In this document: positions 10,250 through 24,400 of the stretch, piece after piece | Numbering within the stretch: the first letter of the stretch is position 1 | Layout: each line of letters begins with the position of its first letter | Origin: Dimorphilus gyrociliatus | Lineage: Eukaryota > Annelida > Polychaeta > Dinophilidae | DNA: 64,000 bases | Reading direction: 5' to 3' | NCBI GenBank assembly: GCA_904063045.1 | Contig: CAJFCJ010000016.1 | Location: forward strand, 372,001 to 436,000 | Position numbers and translations under genes: made by a program | Notes under the pieces: generated by a model | What the model saw: only the letters and a program-made list of their open reading frames with translations | Told to the model about the DNA's origin: nothing | Databases searched by the model: none

Positions 10250-12480
10250 TTCTACCTCAAAATATAAAAGTAAGCAAATCGACCAAATTTCTCAGACTAT
10301 TTTGTTAATGCTATAATGATTTCTCCAATATATATTTTATGATTAAAAACAGCACTTTATTTTACGAATATTTAGGCGTTTTCGTTCAATAATATTTGGC
10401 AGATCTAATAAACATCCGGGCTCTGAAATATATTCTGCACAGCAGATAATAGTTATTTTCGTATTCGGAATTAATCTATTTTTGAATATAATCAACAATT
10501 TAACAAGTACTACTGTAATTTTTAGATACTATTTTGTTGAATTTTGCAATATAATATGAAAGAATTTTTAATTAACGCGGTGAAATTCAAATTTTTCAAT
10601 CAAAATGAACAGTTCTATACCCCCTCGTTTTTCCCTTTAATAATTAATATTAATCCAATACTTGATCGATTTACAAGCAGTTATTCTTTTGATGTACCAA
10701 GCCAGTCTAGTATTTACACACAATGCAATGCCAATTGTTGTTTAATTCTTTGGTAAATGATTATCAATAATTGAATTTATTTTATCTGAGAGCTCGCGCC
10801 ATCTGGTGAAAAAATTGCTATGAAAGCATAATAAAGTTCCTATTAAAATAAAATAAAAACAATTTATTTGGTTTAATGACTATAATCATAAATAGTTAAT
10901 AATCTGTGTTGGTGTCTTTTTCATGCCTGTCCAAAAGTTTACTAATCAAAAGTAAAATCAGCATAAATATTTAATCGAAAAATGTAATATCTTGCTAAGT
11001 AATAGCAGAAAAAAAAGGAATAAAAATAATGTGTCTACTCCCTAAAGTTTTACGCTCTGTTGATGTTTTCTATTAAGGTAATATGATTGCTATTGTACCA
11101 TCGGGTTTACAGTTTTGATTTATGATATGATATTAATTTCCCAGTAGAATTCAGTACTTTTTCTGACAGGAGAAATTATGCATTGTACATTTTTTGTCTT
11201 TAAACAACAGAACATAGATTTGCAATTACCTTTTTTTTTTATTGTTTGAAATTTTTCCTTTCATCTTTTCATTCGAAGTTTGCGGTAAAGATAAAAAGCA
11301 TTTTAAGTGTCATGCTTAGGCAGCAATAAACGATCGAATACTTTTGTACTATAACTCTTTTATTCTATAATAAAATATATATGTACTGTATTGGTGTCTC
11401 ATTGTCCTCCTTTTAAGCCTAATACAGATTATTATTATAGAACAGGTGAATAAGAATTAATAGTAAAAAAATTATCCTAACGCGTTTTCCCTTTTATCCT
11501 AATATGAAAATAAAGCATTAAAGGTTATTTTCGAATTACAGTGTAATTTAATGTCAGAAAGCGTAATTTCTCCTTCAAACCAAAATAATAATGATAATGG
11601 TGTCTTTACTTGAATTTTTAATACAAGTAAACTATATCTCCTTTCAGTTGTCTTTGTTAAAAATTATTATTGTTGTTGTTGCTATTGTTATTATTATTGT
11701 CACACAATATGATTTAGAAATATATGACAGTTTTTGGCAGCTATTGGAGTATCTAATTTCATATTTTTATCCATTGTTACTGTAATTTTACATAGTTCTT
11801 TGTGTAGGTATAAGGAATTGATATACCCTATAAAACTAAGTATTCGCCATTTGCCTTTTAGTCACATTTAAAATTCGTATAATGCAATAATTATTCGATA
11901 ATTCCCCCTCACTCTTCTTACCAACAAGAGTATGAAATTACAAACTGCCATCAAAGTATTGTTTTGTAGAGATACTCTTTAGTACTATTTTGAACTTTGA
12001 AAAAATCGACTTTAAGTACACCATCAAAGATAGAGAAACACTGAAATGGAGAATGTATAATTTCTTATTCGTTTTATCAACTTTCAAATTTTTTCTATTC
12101 GGGATTGATAGTCCTTTTTGACGTTATCAACTGATTAGAATTCGTAAAAAAAAATATTCTTAGGCCTATAAGAATTTTAAAATGGAACCGTATTCCTTTT
12201 CCAGATATATCGTCTATAGACCAGGAACCTGGTCTCATTTCTACCTCAGTTTAAAAATCGAAAAAATCGATTTACCTTAGTCACGTGATCAAGGAAAAAC
12301 AGTTTCAAGTTTTAACTAGATTAGCGTGATTTAATTAAGCTATATCAGCTAATTTAGGAAAAAGTGGACTTTTCCTAACTGAAATAATAAACTAAATCGC
12401 TGATTTCATTTCATCGACTACACAACGTAAAAAGGAACGTCTCACTCGATTAGAAGCACACCTGTCAAGGAATAAAAAGA
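10250..12480. other. Divergent intergenic region GOLGA7-aPKC
   Basis: About 2.2 kb of AT-rich sequence upstream of both GOLGA7 and the aPKC gene. Short open stretches (for example 10544-10756 and 11591-11785) have no protein-like composition, and I do not consider them genes. GCGCCATCT occurs at 10796-10804. No core promoter element can be named with confidence. Confidence 0.5.
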
Positions 12481-15400
12481 ATGCCAGCTGTAGAAAGCGA
12501 TTTACATGCCATTCGTATGAAATGTCATTTCGATGGGTTAGTTTTACTAGTACTTTGTAGAAAATACTTAATTTGATAGGCAAAATAACACTGAGAAAGA
12601 GCTTTGAATTGTACGCCCGGCCGTATAGTTACATTGAATAATAACTAATCAATGCTTAACACTAAAAACGTTTATTTAAAGTCTTTAATATATTTAATTT
12701 AGGGACATTATGGTTGCGTCAATCGACAATGATATCACTTTTGAAGGAATGAAAATTGAAGTTAGAGATATTTGCAATTTTGATGCTCAACAACCTTTTA
12801 CAATGAAATGGATTGACGAAGAAGGTAAAAATATAAAAAAAAAAATGTTCATTCACACCTACCATCTCACTAAATAGAACTTAAAAAGAAACTGTCAACA
12901 AATAGAACAATTTTTTAAATAACTGTCCAAATATGAATATAAAGACGAAAAACATATTTTTTTTCTATTCTAATAATAATATTAAATAATCAAATCGAAA
13001 AGAAATGAGACGAAAGTTAATCAAGAAAGCTTTAATGAGATAAAATAATTCTTTAGTAGAATAAGAAAGTAAAAGTTTCAAAGTCAATTTCCGTAAAAGT
13101 AAAGAGGAAATTTATTCTGTTATTTACATAGGTATCCAATGACAAAAGTGATAAATCTTTAAAATACGACTTCTAAAGTAACTATGTCTTGTATTTGTTT
13201 CCATTTGTAAAAGATTCTTGTAAAGTAACAATAAAATTGAAACAATATAATATAAAGAAAAAGAAGGTGAACTAAATTAAAAGTAGTTATTACATCTATT
13301 TTCCTATTGTGCTAGGCCTAGTAGATGTATATATATATTAAGGTTAATGGAACTATCATTAGATTTTAGCAATGAAATGTATCGTTTTAGCAAAGTCTAA
13401 TGGAATTTTAAATGAATCAGAAAGTAGACTAGTATCGATTTAATTCCTAGCTAAAGGAAAAAGAAAAAGAAACGCTTAACTTCAATTTGTTTTGAAAGTG
13501 TTAAAAGGAACTATATAAAATTAAATAGGATAAATATGAGAACGTATAAAAAACATACCAAATAAATAAAAACTTAAAAATATGTGTGTTATTATTGCTT
13601 TAAATATTGATTATAATATTTTGCAAACTTGGATAATTTTAATATTGTTGGTATATAGATATATTATATAAACTCCATTATTTTATGTATTGTACCCTCC
13701 CCCCTCATAGGAGACCCTTGTACCGTATCCTCTCAAATAGAATTGGAAGAAATGCTTAGATTGCACGAAGTTAATGCCGATAACGAAGTTACCTTACACG
13801 GTACAGTATTATTTTTTAAAATAGTTTTCTTATCTTGTTTTTTTTTTTTGTAATCGTATTTTTGCTTTTCTCTCTTTTTCTTTCTTTCTATCTCTCTCTC
13901 AACCGATAAACAAAAGTTTTAGGATAAATTATAAATAAATATTAAAAAAAACAAAATTTGCATTGTCTATATTAAAGAAATAGGCCTTATTTGATTTTTA
14001 CGCCGTTTTATTTTATTTCTTTTATTAGATATATTTAATAATGTTTTTTTTGGTATATTGATTATTATACACTAAAAATATGATAATCGACTATTGTCTA
14101 TATTCAATTTATTAATCATTTGTGAAACTGTTAGAAATATGGAATATTTTAAATCATTTTTAAAGATCAGTTCATCAAATTTTATACCCATTTCACCAGT
14201 ATTCCCCAATGTACCCGAACTACCAGGAATGCCGTGTCAAGGCGAAGACCGTGAGTTTTAACATTTACTTTCAATATGTATCACGTGACTTTGACACTTT
14301 CTATCGTCTTGGAAAATATATTGTACCGTTATGGCCTCATTGTGCCAAAAAAAAGGGGGGGGGAGAATGTTTTACCTTTATTGAGAAAAGACTGAATATA
14401 CCAATTCATATAAATTACACAACTGATTACGACTCATAGTGAAGATAAGGAATTGGCCTTAATAAATATACAACTGCAGATATTTGTCATTATTTGGTGT
14501 GAGATAAGTTTATATCTCCTCAGGTTAATGGAATTAGAATAATTATAGAAAAACTTAACTTATTAGTGGACAAGGACAGTATGCACTTGAGACTATTGGG
14601 TCTACAATGGTCAGAAAGCAACGAAAGACAAGGAAAACGAAAAGACAACGAAAGTGTTCATTCAGCATCTGCGCTAAATTTAAATGCATCTTCTACCGTG
14701 CAAGCTAGCTTCGGTGTGCTTAAGAGAGCTGTATCGACAACCATCCACAGAAAAAAGGGAATAAAGAGAGAGCCTGATAATAACAATTTTGACGAGAAAG
14801 ACAATAAATCATTTTTAATATCTCTGAAGAAGAGAATTAGTGAATCTTTTGGGCGAAAAAAAGACAAATTAATAAAGGATGTAGATGAGTCACGTGATAC
14901 AGATGAAGGTATAAAGATTAGAAGTGGTAATGTATTTAAAAATGCTTTTCCAATCAGGGAATATGTATAGAAGAGGAGCAAGACGATGGAGAAAATTATA
15001 TAGAGTTAATGGCCATTTATATCAGGCGAAACGATTTTCCAGGGTAAGGGAATCCTTTCTTTAATATTAATGATATAATGTTATCGAACTGGGAAAAGAA
15101 TACGTTCAGGAATAATATAAGATATAGATGAATAGCATTTAAGTATCTATCACTCTACTTTCTTCCTCATCTATCTTTCTCATTTTTTCTATTCTTTTGT
15201 TTGTTATTATTGTTTTGGGCATAATGAATAATGAATCTAGATTTGACAGCTGCGTTAAGACCAGCTAGTGTCGCTCATTATTGTTATTATATCGTTTGAC
15301 ATTTACAAAATGAAACTAATTCAGATTATGTAGTTTTTTGTTTAGAGTACGATATACAACCCGATCAATAGATGGCGCTAGTCGTTATTGATTAAAATAA

Positions 15401-18400
15401 GATGAATAAAGGTTTACGTGATTTGGCGACACTACAAGTTATAAGTCAGAAACTACTAATTTTAGGTTATAAATGAGAAAATTCTAACCGAATTAAGTGC
15501 CGTGAACGATTTAGCGGCTAAATTTGGGTAATTCACAGTTGATAGGTAAATGCATAATATTTCCTGTATAAATATTCGGTAGGTCAGTAAATACCAATTA
15601 TCCAAACTCGATTTGAAAGAGAAAAATTGTGTACATTCTTAAAATGGATGGTTAGCTATTTTTGTTTCGTCAGACTATTATACAAAGAAGCTATATACTG
15701 TATATAATATATACATTATATACTGTATACTGCATATATGTATAAATTTATATGTATATAATTTATATACTAATATATATATATATATATATTGATACTA
15801 TAAGCTGAGTGTAATAGTATTAAACATGGATTATGGTAGATACTTTCCTAGAAATTAGATTAAATAAGCTATTTCATAGAAAAATATAATAAAAACAAAG
15901 AGGAGGGAGGGGGAAGTAAAAATATAACTAAATATAGCTTTTTCCCTTTTTTCTTTTTTCTTTTCTTTTCCTTTTTGGACGTTAATGTTTTATTGCCTTT
16001 TCTGATTTATTGGATTTATTAAAGTCGACGCAATGTCAATAGGATATCAATTTTTTTATTGTCATTACAAATTAGCTATACTCCTACCCTTGTTTCTTTC
16101 GACGTTGTAGCAATTGTAACCCGATATTAATCCTATCAATGAAAACTACGCTCACTTGCTCCAAATAAAGTTTTTTTTTCTCTAATGTTATCATTCCTCC
16201 CCAAAACCTCTTTTCTTCTCGTATCCCTATCTACAAAGAACACGTTCTGTATATATTAATACTCTTTGAGTTCGATATCACGTTTGGTTAAAATTAGTTG
16301 TTAATCGAATTTTTATATAAATGTATTAATTAGTCTACAATTTTTTATTTTATTTACAGAAAGTGGAATGCGCATTTTGTAATGATGGAATTTGGGGCCT
16401 AGGAAGACAGGGCTATAAATGTGTCAACTGCAAATTGTTGGTTCACAAAAAATGTCACAAACTGATAAAGTTGTCCTGCAGAGCTGTTTTTGTAAGTGTA
16501 TTTTATTAGGCGTATATTTATTCCTTCTTCTTTTCTTTCTATCTTATTTTTAAAAAAAGAATTATTTTATAGGACGCACCAGATAGTAGATTAAAGGTAC
16601 TAAATATAACATCTATACATTATGGTTAACAGTTTTTTTTTCAAAAATTGATAACATTAATAATAATAATAGTAATAAATATAAATATCAATTTTATATT
16701 TTTCTTTGATTGCTTTTTCCTATTAGTGATATCTTAGCTATAGAATTGTCTCATTTAACAGGAAGAAGCTGGACAGACAGCAGCCATTTCTAACAAGAAT
16801 AAAGGCTCTCAAAATGGCGAAAAACGTAATTATTCTATAATTTTCTTTCTTTAATTTTTTTTCATAGTTAATATAATGAGTTTTTACTGTGAAAGAAATA
16901 TAAATAAGAAAAAGAAATATTAGAAAATAGCGTTTTCTTTCATTTTCTCTTTTTAACCAAAAAAAGAGCTATTATATAAAAATGAAAAGAATAAATTTTA
17001 TAGTTGAATGCCTTGGAAAGTTTTCCCTTAAAAAAGAAACAAAAATTGAAAGAAAGAAACGGTTCTTTAAGTAAAATTTTGTAGTTTCTTCTTTTCTTAT
17101 TAGTTTTCTTTCAAAGTGAATATTTACAAGACATTTTGTACTTAATACGATTAATATTTACGGAATGTAAATACAGCTGCATCATCATCGGCGATACAAA
17201 CCCAAATAGCAATGGTAACTGATCAAGTAAATATACGATAATAACTAAATTACTTAGTTCACTTGGACTTTATATTGCTTACTTGTTATTTGTTAATGTT
17301 TTTTTAGATGAGAAAGGAAAATAATCCTGAGAATTGCGAGGTATGTTATTAGTAATTTTGTGAAAAAGTCATTTGTTGTCATTCTTTCTATTTGCAGACA
17401 AGCGCTGTTCAGGTGCAAAAGGTAAATAAATAGTTTATTGGTTATTATTTGTATAACCTTTAAACTTAAACAACTTTTTTTTTTTTGTAGACGGCGGACG
17501 ATTCTGCTCCAACTCGAGGTTTTTCGTTGGAAGATTTTGACTTGATTAATGTTATTGGAAGAGGCTCTTATGCCAAGGTTTGACATTTACACTCTCGCAA
17601 ATTTAGAAATTTACAATTTATCCCTATACAAGAGCGTTTCTAAAAGACAAAAAGTAAAGATAAGTGGTAGAAAATTTCTTTTTAAAACGACCTTATAATT
17701 AATATCTTAAACAGTTTTGTAAAAGAATGGTACAAATTGAATACTGGCTTAGTAGGCGAAAGTAAATGACTGTCAAATTAGATCGTAATAAAGTTATTTA
17801 ATGTTTCCATCCAACCTTCTTCTTAAGCTTGTAAAAAGGAAATAGAAAAGATAGAGAAAGCAAAAAAATATATTGTAAAACTAACAATAAATAATAACCT
17901 TTTTTACTAGAACTATATTTAATGAAGCTGAGTTGAATACTTTCGCTCAAGGTTGTAAATATTATATTATTCATTAATATTTGCTGCTAATTAACATCCT
18001 TAACGAAACCTTTTGATAATTAAATGAGAATATTTTATACTTTTATAATTAAGTTTTAATTATTAAGATAAAGATGGAGGCATAAGTTTTAGAATTGAAC
18101 ACAATCTTAGCATACAGTGTATACATACATAAAGCGAAATAAGGTCGGAGTTTGCCGAGAGCTTTCTTTCCAGTTGTCTACTTTTACTCCTTTACTTGAC
18201 TACTTGATCACGATTGCCGAAATGTACGTGCATAATAGACTATCTGAAACTATTTTATTATAGGTGATGGTTGTCGAGCAAAAGGAAACAAAACGTCTCT
18301 ATGCTATGAAAGTTATTAAGAAAGAAACAGTCGCTAATGAAGAAGATATAGACTGGGTTCAAACTGAGAAACACGTTTTTGAGGTGGCTTCCAACCATCC

Positions 18401-21400
18401 ATTTTTGGTCGGTCTGCACTCCTGCTTTCAGACTCCCAGTCGGCTTTTTTACATAATCGAATTCGTTAACGGCGGAGATTTGATGTTTCACATGCAAAGA
18501 CAAAGGCGTTTGCCAGAGGAGCATGGGAGATTCTATGCCGCTGAGTTATCACTTGCCCTACATTATTTACACGAAAGAGGGATTATTTATAGAGACTTAA
18601 AATTGGATAATGTACTGTTAGATTCGGAAGGTCATATAAAGTTGACAGATTATGGATTATGTAAGGTAATATAAACAGATTTACTTAGTTGTTTTTTTTT
18701 GTGTTTACCTACTTTTTAAGTATGCGGAGTCATTATTCATGATGTCACGCGCTAAATATTTGAACTGTCCTTTACAAAGTTGTGTGGGTGAAAATTCTTC
18801 CTCTTTAATTTTTGGAAACTTCTAAGTAAAAAAAAAATCCATGTTTTATATTGAGTAAAAATTTATCCCTGCCTTCTCATTTTAATCTGTAAGAGAATAT
18901 ACAATATATATGTTTCTATACAAAAAAGAATCGACGAGGGAATAACAGGAAAATGATATGAGAGTATAAAAAGAGGATTTTTGTAGATTTTATATCCAAA
19001 TCTTTAGGGTAGAGTCCATATACTATAAGAAATTCCTATAAAGCAAAAAAATGATAGAAAGGATATAAGACTACAGTAGAAACTTGGGTAGAGATAAAAA
19101 AATAAATAAATCTCCTATTTATGGAATGAAAGAACGCTGGATAATAATTATTTACATTAATATTGAACCAAAACTAATTTCAGTAGAAAGTAAATAAACT
19201 AATCCTCAATCCTAAAGGTTATTAAGATAAGTTTTTTAAGTATTGATGTAAATTATGCTTGTTTTTCTATCAGCTTAAGTGAATTCTTTTGTTTTGAATC
19301 TAGCACCTTTTTTTATGGAATATTCTATGTAATCGGAAATTGAATACGAAATTATGTGAAGTGCACGCATCAAAAGTAACTTAATCAGGAACTCTATTAT
19401 GTTATCTAGCTCACCACTTGCTATATTTAAATATAGTTTTACTGATTTTTGACTTTCAAGTTTGAAAAACAAGAAAAACACAATAATGTGCAAATAATTG
19501 GATTTTTAGAATAAAAGTATACTTAACTGTAGATGCAAAAACGCAAACTAATAGGATTAGATATATTTTTTAGTGGCCGTTTCCTTTGTTTAGCTTTTCC
19601 TTTTGTTTTCCTTTATTATATTTGTGTTAAATATGTTTAAAAGAAGAGGAAAAGAAAGAAAATCGAAATAGAAATACTTTTTTTAAACACCAGCCTGGTG
19701 GAGTAGTGGCGTGGAACGACTCTTATTAAAAAAAAATCTCTTCTGGCGTTTATTTTTAGAATAAATTAGACAAAAATATTTGATATAAAGAGACGGCTTA
19801 CTATATAATAGCTTTAAAATTTTTTACTTACCTCCAGTGTTAAATCCTTAATATTCAAACAAAATTTTTTATTGAATTATTCAAATTGAATATTAAAAAA
19901 CCCTCTTTTTATCGCTTCCTAAGTGAATTTACTGTAAATTATTTATATACACAAAACCCTATTCCTATTAAAGCCCATGGGTCGATAAATGCTTTATTTC
20001 ATTATCTTAAATATGTTAATCTTAGATCCGACTTGTATTTTTCTTATCGTATATTTAATGACTCAATTAAACTAATTTTTTATACTGCAAAACAAGTTGG
20101 CTTATACTTTGCAAGAGAGCTCGGAGATTATCTCATTGAAAAGATCTCATTTATCTTTTTATCTTAAAGATGTGGTCTTATTTAAAGGAAGAGCATATAT
20201 ATATATAATTAGCTATACTTTATGATACACAAAAATGAATTTACCAGATACGCCTTTGTGGACAAAGGAACCTTAAAAGGTATAAAACCGTTCTTTATAG
20301 CTACGAAACAAAGAGAGGCGATTCCTTATTCCAAAGTGGTTAAGGACGTCGATAACAGCATAGCTATCCATTATTGAAATGAAGGATATATCGATCACCT
20401 ATATATTTCTATACACTTGTATATATATATATTTATATATATAAATATACTATATGTAATTGTGCTAATAATATATCCTTGGGTGATTTCGGCGATGCGA
20501 TAAAAATCTTATGAATGAATCTATTAATAAAAGTCGAATGACTTGTAATAACCTTAAAATGCAAATGACATCTTGTTGTGAAGCGTGTGAAGTGTATCTG
20601 TGCTATATACTACACATTAGGCGTCTTCTCTAGATTAATTAAACTTTGAACTTATTTTCAAAGGAAAATCTGGCTCCTGGGGAACTGACGGCGACCTTCT
20701 GTGGGACACCAAATTATATTGCTCCTGAAATGCTACGAGGACAAGAGTATGGTAACTATCAAATACCCTGAACTAATTGGAAGATCAAATGTGTAATTTA
20801 TCAAAATTAATTATAATCTAGGCTATAGTGTTGACTGGTGGGCACTTGGAGTACTTATGTTTGAAATGTTAGTTGGTCGATCACCCTTTGAAATTGTTGG
20901 TCAGACTGATAATCCTGATCAAGATACTGAAGATTATCTATTTCAAGGTAGAAATATTTATTTCTCATAGAAAAAATTTAATATTGTTCGCAGAGCAATT
21001 AAACGATATTTAATAGTTTGATCTACACTTCGACAGGGTTTTTGAACTTTTAATACATTTTATTTCCTTTTTAGTAATCTTGGAAAAGCCGATTAGGATT
21101 CCCCGTTCATTAACTGTCAAAGCTGCAGGCGTATTAAAAGGATTTCTAAATAAGGTTTGTAAATCGGATTTATATATATTTTTTAATTGTACTATTTTAA
21201 GCATTATGATAATAAATTTCTATTTGCTTTTTCCCTTGCTGTAAAAGATCTTGATTTATTTCTGTTTTTCTATATTATTTAACTGAAGGGGCTGATTAAA
21301 ATGCTGATAAAATAAAGTTAGTGGGGAGCATGTGAGAGGGAGTAAAGGTTGTAAACATTCCAGACTATTAATCCCATTAAAGATTGTCGAAAATTCGATA

Positions 21401-24400
21401 TGGTTAAGAAAGGTGCTCGGGGTTTTTCTAATAACAATATTAACAGGCCAAAGTTTGTCCCCAGTTTGCAATGTTTGTTTGGTATAATGAAACCCAATAG
21501 ATCGCTTAAATCATATATACTTTATATATATATATATATATGTTTACATTTATTAACACTTTCGCTTTATAAGAGGATGAGAAGAGTATTCTATCTTATT
21601 ATCTAACAAAAATGTCGCATTTGAAGTATCGGTGGAATTAATTCATGTATCTTAATTTTCTTGTAATGATAGTTCCTCTAGAAATGTAAGACTTAATCTT
21701 CTCCTTCATCTTTTCTTGACGTATAGATCACTGTTTAATCACGTAGAGAACTTGGTTATTGCTAAACTTGAGTGCACGTTGAAAGAAAAAAGTAATTTTC
21801 AACCTTCAATTTCCTTCCAGAAGCGAATTATTAAATTCAAATCATTTTCTTATTATACAGTTTATTGTGGCACATAGGATATATGCAAATATATATTAGT
21901 ATATATATAAAGTAATAATTGTTTTTCTCCATACAGAGTCCACAAGATCGTCTAGGTTGTCATCCTGAAACTGGCTTTGAAGATATACAAACTCATCCAT
22001 TCTTTAGAGTTTTGGATTTTGATGCACTATATGCAAAACAAATTCCTCCGCCCTATAAGCCTCAAGTAAGAGGTGAACGGGATTTGGTTCACTTTGATCC
22101 AACATTTATTAAGGAACCGGTCGTTTTAACTCCAGATGATCCGTACGTATATCTAATAGTCGATTTACATTATATTTTCAAGATGAATAGCAGTAAATTA
22201 GGTAATACGGTCGTTACCGCAAGGTGTAATTATTTCACTCTAAAATTCATATACTAAATCGTACATACGCGCTGTAAGAAGATAAAAAGTAAATATAGAC
22301 CTTTTGGAAGAGCTTATTAGACCGGAAACTGTTATGCTTCCCCCTGGTATAGCTAGAGGTCCGAAGTGTTTTTTTTTTCTTTAAATCTCCCTCTTTAAAA
22401 TATTCTGTTATGCCTCTGGGTGGACATTATGCTTATCTCACTCTACGAAACATAAGTTGTACGTTATCGACGAAATTGCACGCTTTCCATGTCAGGGAGT
22501 GTTAATTTAATACATGAATTATCTACATCCAAATGTAATACGCTCCTTTTCACCTACTCGAACTGATTTCAGTATAAATCTAGCTTGGCTAGATAGTACA
22601 AATTTATAAAAAAAAAAATAATCATAAAAGAACGTTTAGTTGATTTAAGGTGTATCACTCCTATTTGGGAAGCATTAAAACGGATATAGGCGGCTAAAGG
22701 AATTGTCACAAACTTTATTTGTAAATAAGCTTGTTGTAAGATGACGAGGTTTATAGATTTAGTTCCGCTATTACTTAAAAATTTTCTTTGTTACAATTGA
22801 TTAGCGTTCTCTCTTTTATCGATTACGGGCGATTGTTGAGGGTAAAGGGAAAAATGAGGCGTTTCCTACACGACTTATGTATTATATATACTTATTTATG
22901 AATGCTTGCTAAATGTATTACATACTGTATAATTATACATCTATGTATATATATTAGTATAAATTAATATATACATGGGAATGCGGGAACTTAATCCATT
23001 TAGATTTAATCAGAGTACATTCGACTTGTACTATATTAATCGAAAGAATTGTGTTCATGAAATGTTGGGTATATTGAATAGGATGTGCCTTTATTTAATT
23101 AACCTTGTATGTTCATTAACATGTCGATCTGAAACGCACATGGCCTCCTATTAAGTTGTTGGATCCTTAACAGCTTCTATTGACCCTATTAAACTAGAAA
23201 AAGGGATAAAGGGGTAGTTTATCGCTCTAGTAAACTGGCGCCATCTCGAAAAAAAAGGAATAATCATCCCATGTAACGCATTTATCACGATAAAAGTCAC
23301 GTGATGTTTATGCCTCATGCGATCGTCCCAAAAGTGGTCATCAGAAGGTCGAATATCGAGGTGTATATTTAAAAATAAAATTCGGTTATGTTTTAAAAAT
23401 CGACCGGTTCGTTGCAAACGTCTTGGGGCGAGAAAAAACCGATCGATTTATCCGCATAATCAACATGAAGTGTGTCATTTTCCAGTTCACTCCTTTACTT
23501 TTTATGTTTAATTAATGAAAGGAAATGCCTAGTAGAAGTTGACTAATCTTTCAATGCTAATATCAAATCGCATTAAAATATATAACATTCTATACAAAAT
23601 TAATTCTAGATTAAATATAAATAGATATAATTTACTAATAGTCAGAATACACTATATATATATATATATATATCTCGTGTAGCTGTAAATATACAGTATA
23701 TTATGTTTAAGGCATACCCCTATTCATTCTTTTTATGCTAATATACTCAATTTTTCTATTAAACACAAGGAAACAAAAACAAACAAAAAAATTTTTTCCG
23801 TTTCAACGATTAAATTATGTAGAGCTCCATTGAAGCGTTTAGAGAAGGAACAAGGAGGAAAATTTCTTTATTCGTGCTTTGTTTTTTTTATATATATAAT
23901 ATATATATATATGTATATTTTTCCGCCTTCTCCTTCCTCAATCTCACTAATTCTCTCTCCCTCTGTCTACCTGCTTGTCTCTAATTTTTGTTTTCTTTCG
24001 TTTTTATTCCTGTTTTTTTCTCTTCTATCTGTTTCTTCTTTTAATTAATAGCAAAAGTTCATTAGTGTTTACAAGCATTAATAATAGTACAGTCTATATA
24101 TATATGCAGTATATATATAGATATATAGATATATGTATATTTCCTTATATCGCTATATTTAAAAGAAAAACCATATATTCTATTCCTTCCAATCTAGACA
24201 ATTTCTATTCTATATTATAGAAATTTATTACAAAATAGATTATTGAAAACAATTGTTTCTTTTCTCTCTCTTTCTCACTCTCTTTTTCTTTCTCTCTCTC
24301 TCTCTCTGTCTTTAGTATTATTTATACACTCAATTTCCCCTACAGATTTATGTTTGTATCCAATTATTAACCGATTTTTTTTTCCTTTTCTCTTTAATTT

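Noticed and set aside
14658-14981. Antisense 107-codon frame opposite the candidate aPKC cassette exon
   Set aside because: The sense strand gives the phase-compatible segment with splice sites; the antisense peptide is a Ser/Leu/Phe mirror of Lys/Glu-rich sense codons.
19690-19720. GC-rich hairpin-like patch that suggested a tRNA or small RNA
   Set aside because: No acceptor-stem pairing, no T-loop GGTTCRA box and no cloverleaf could be drawn.
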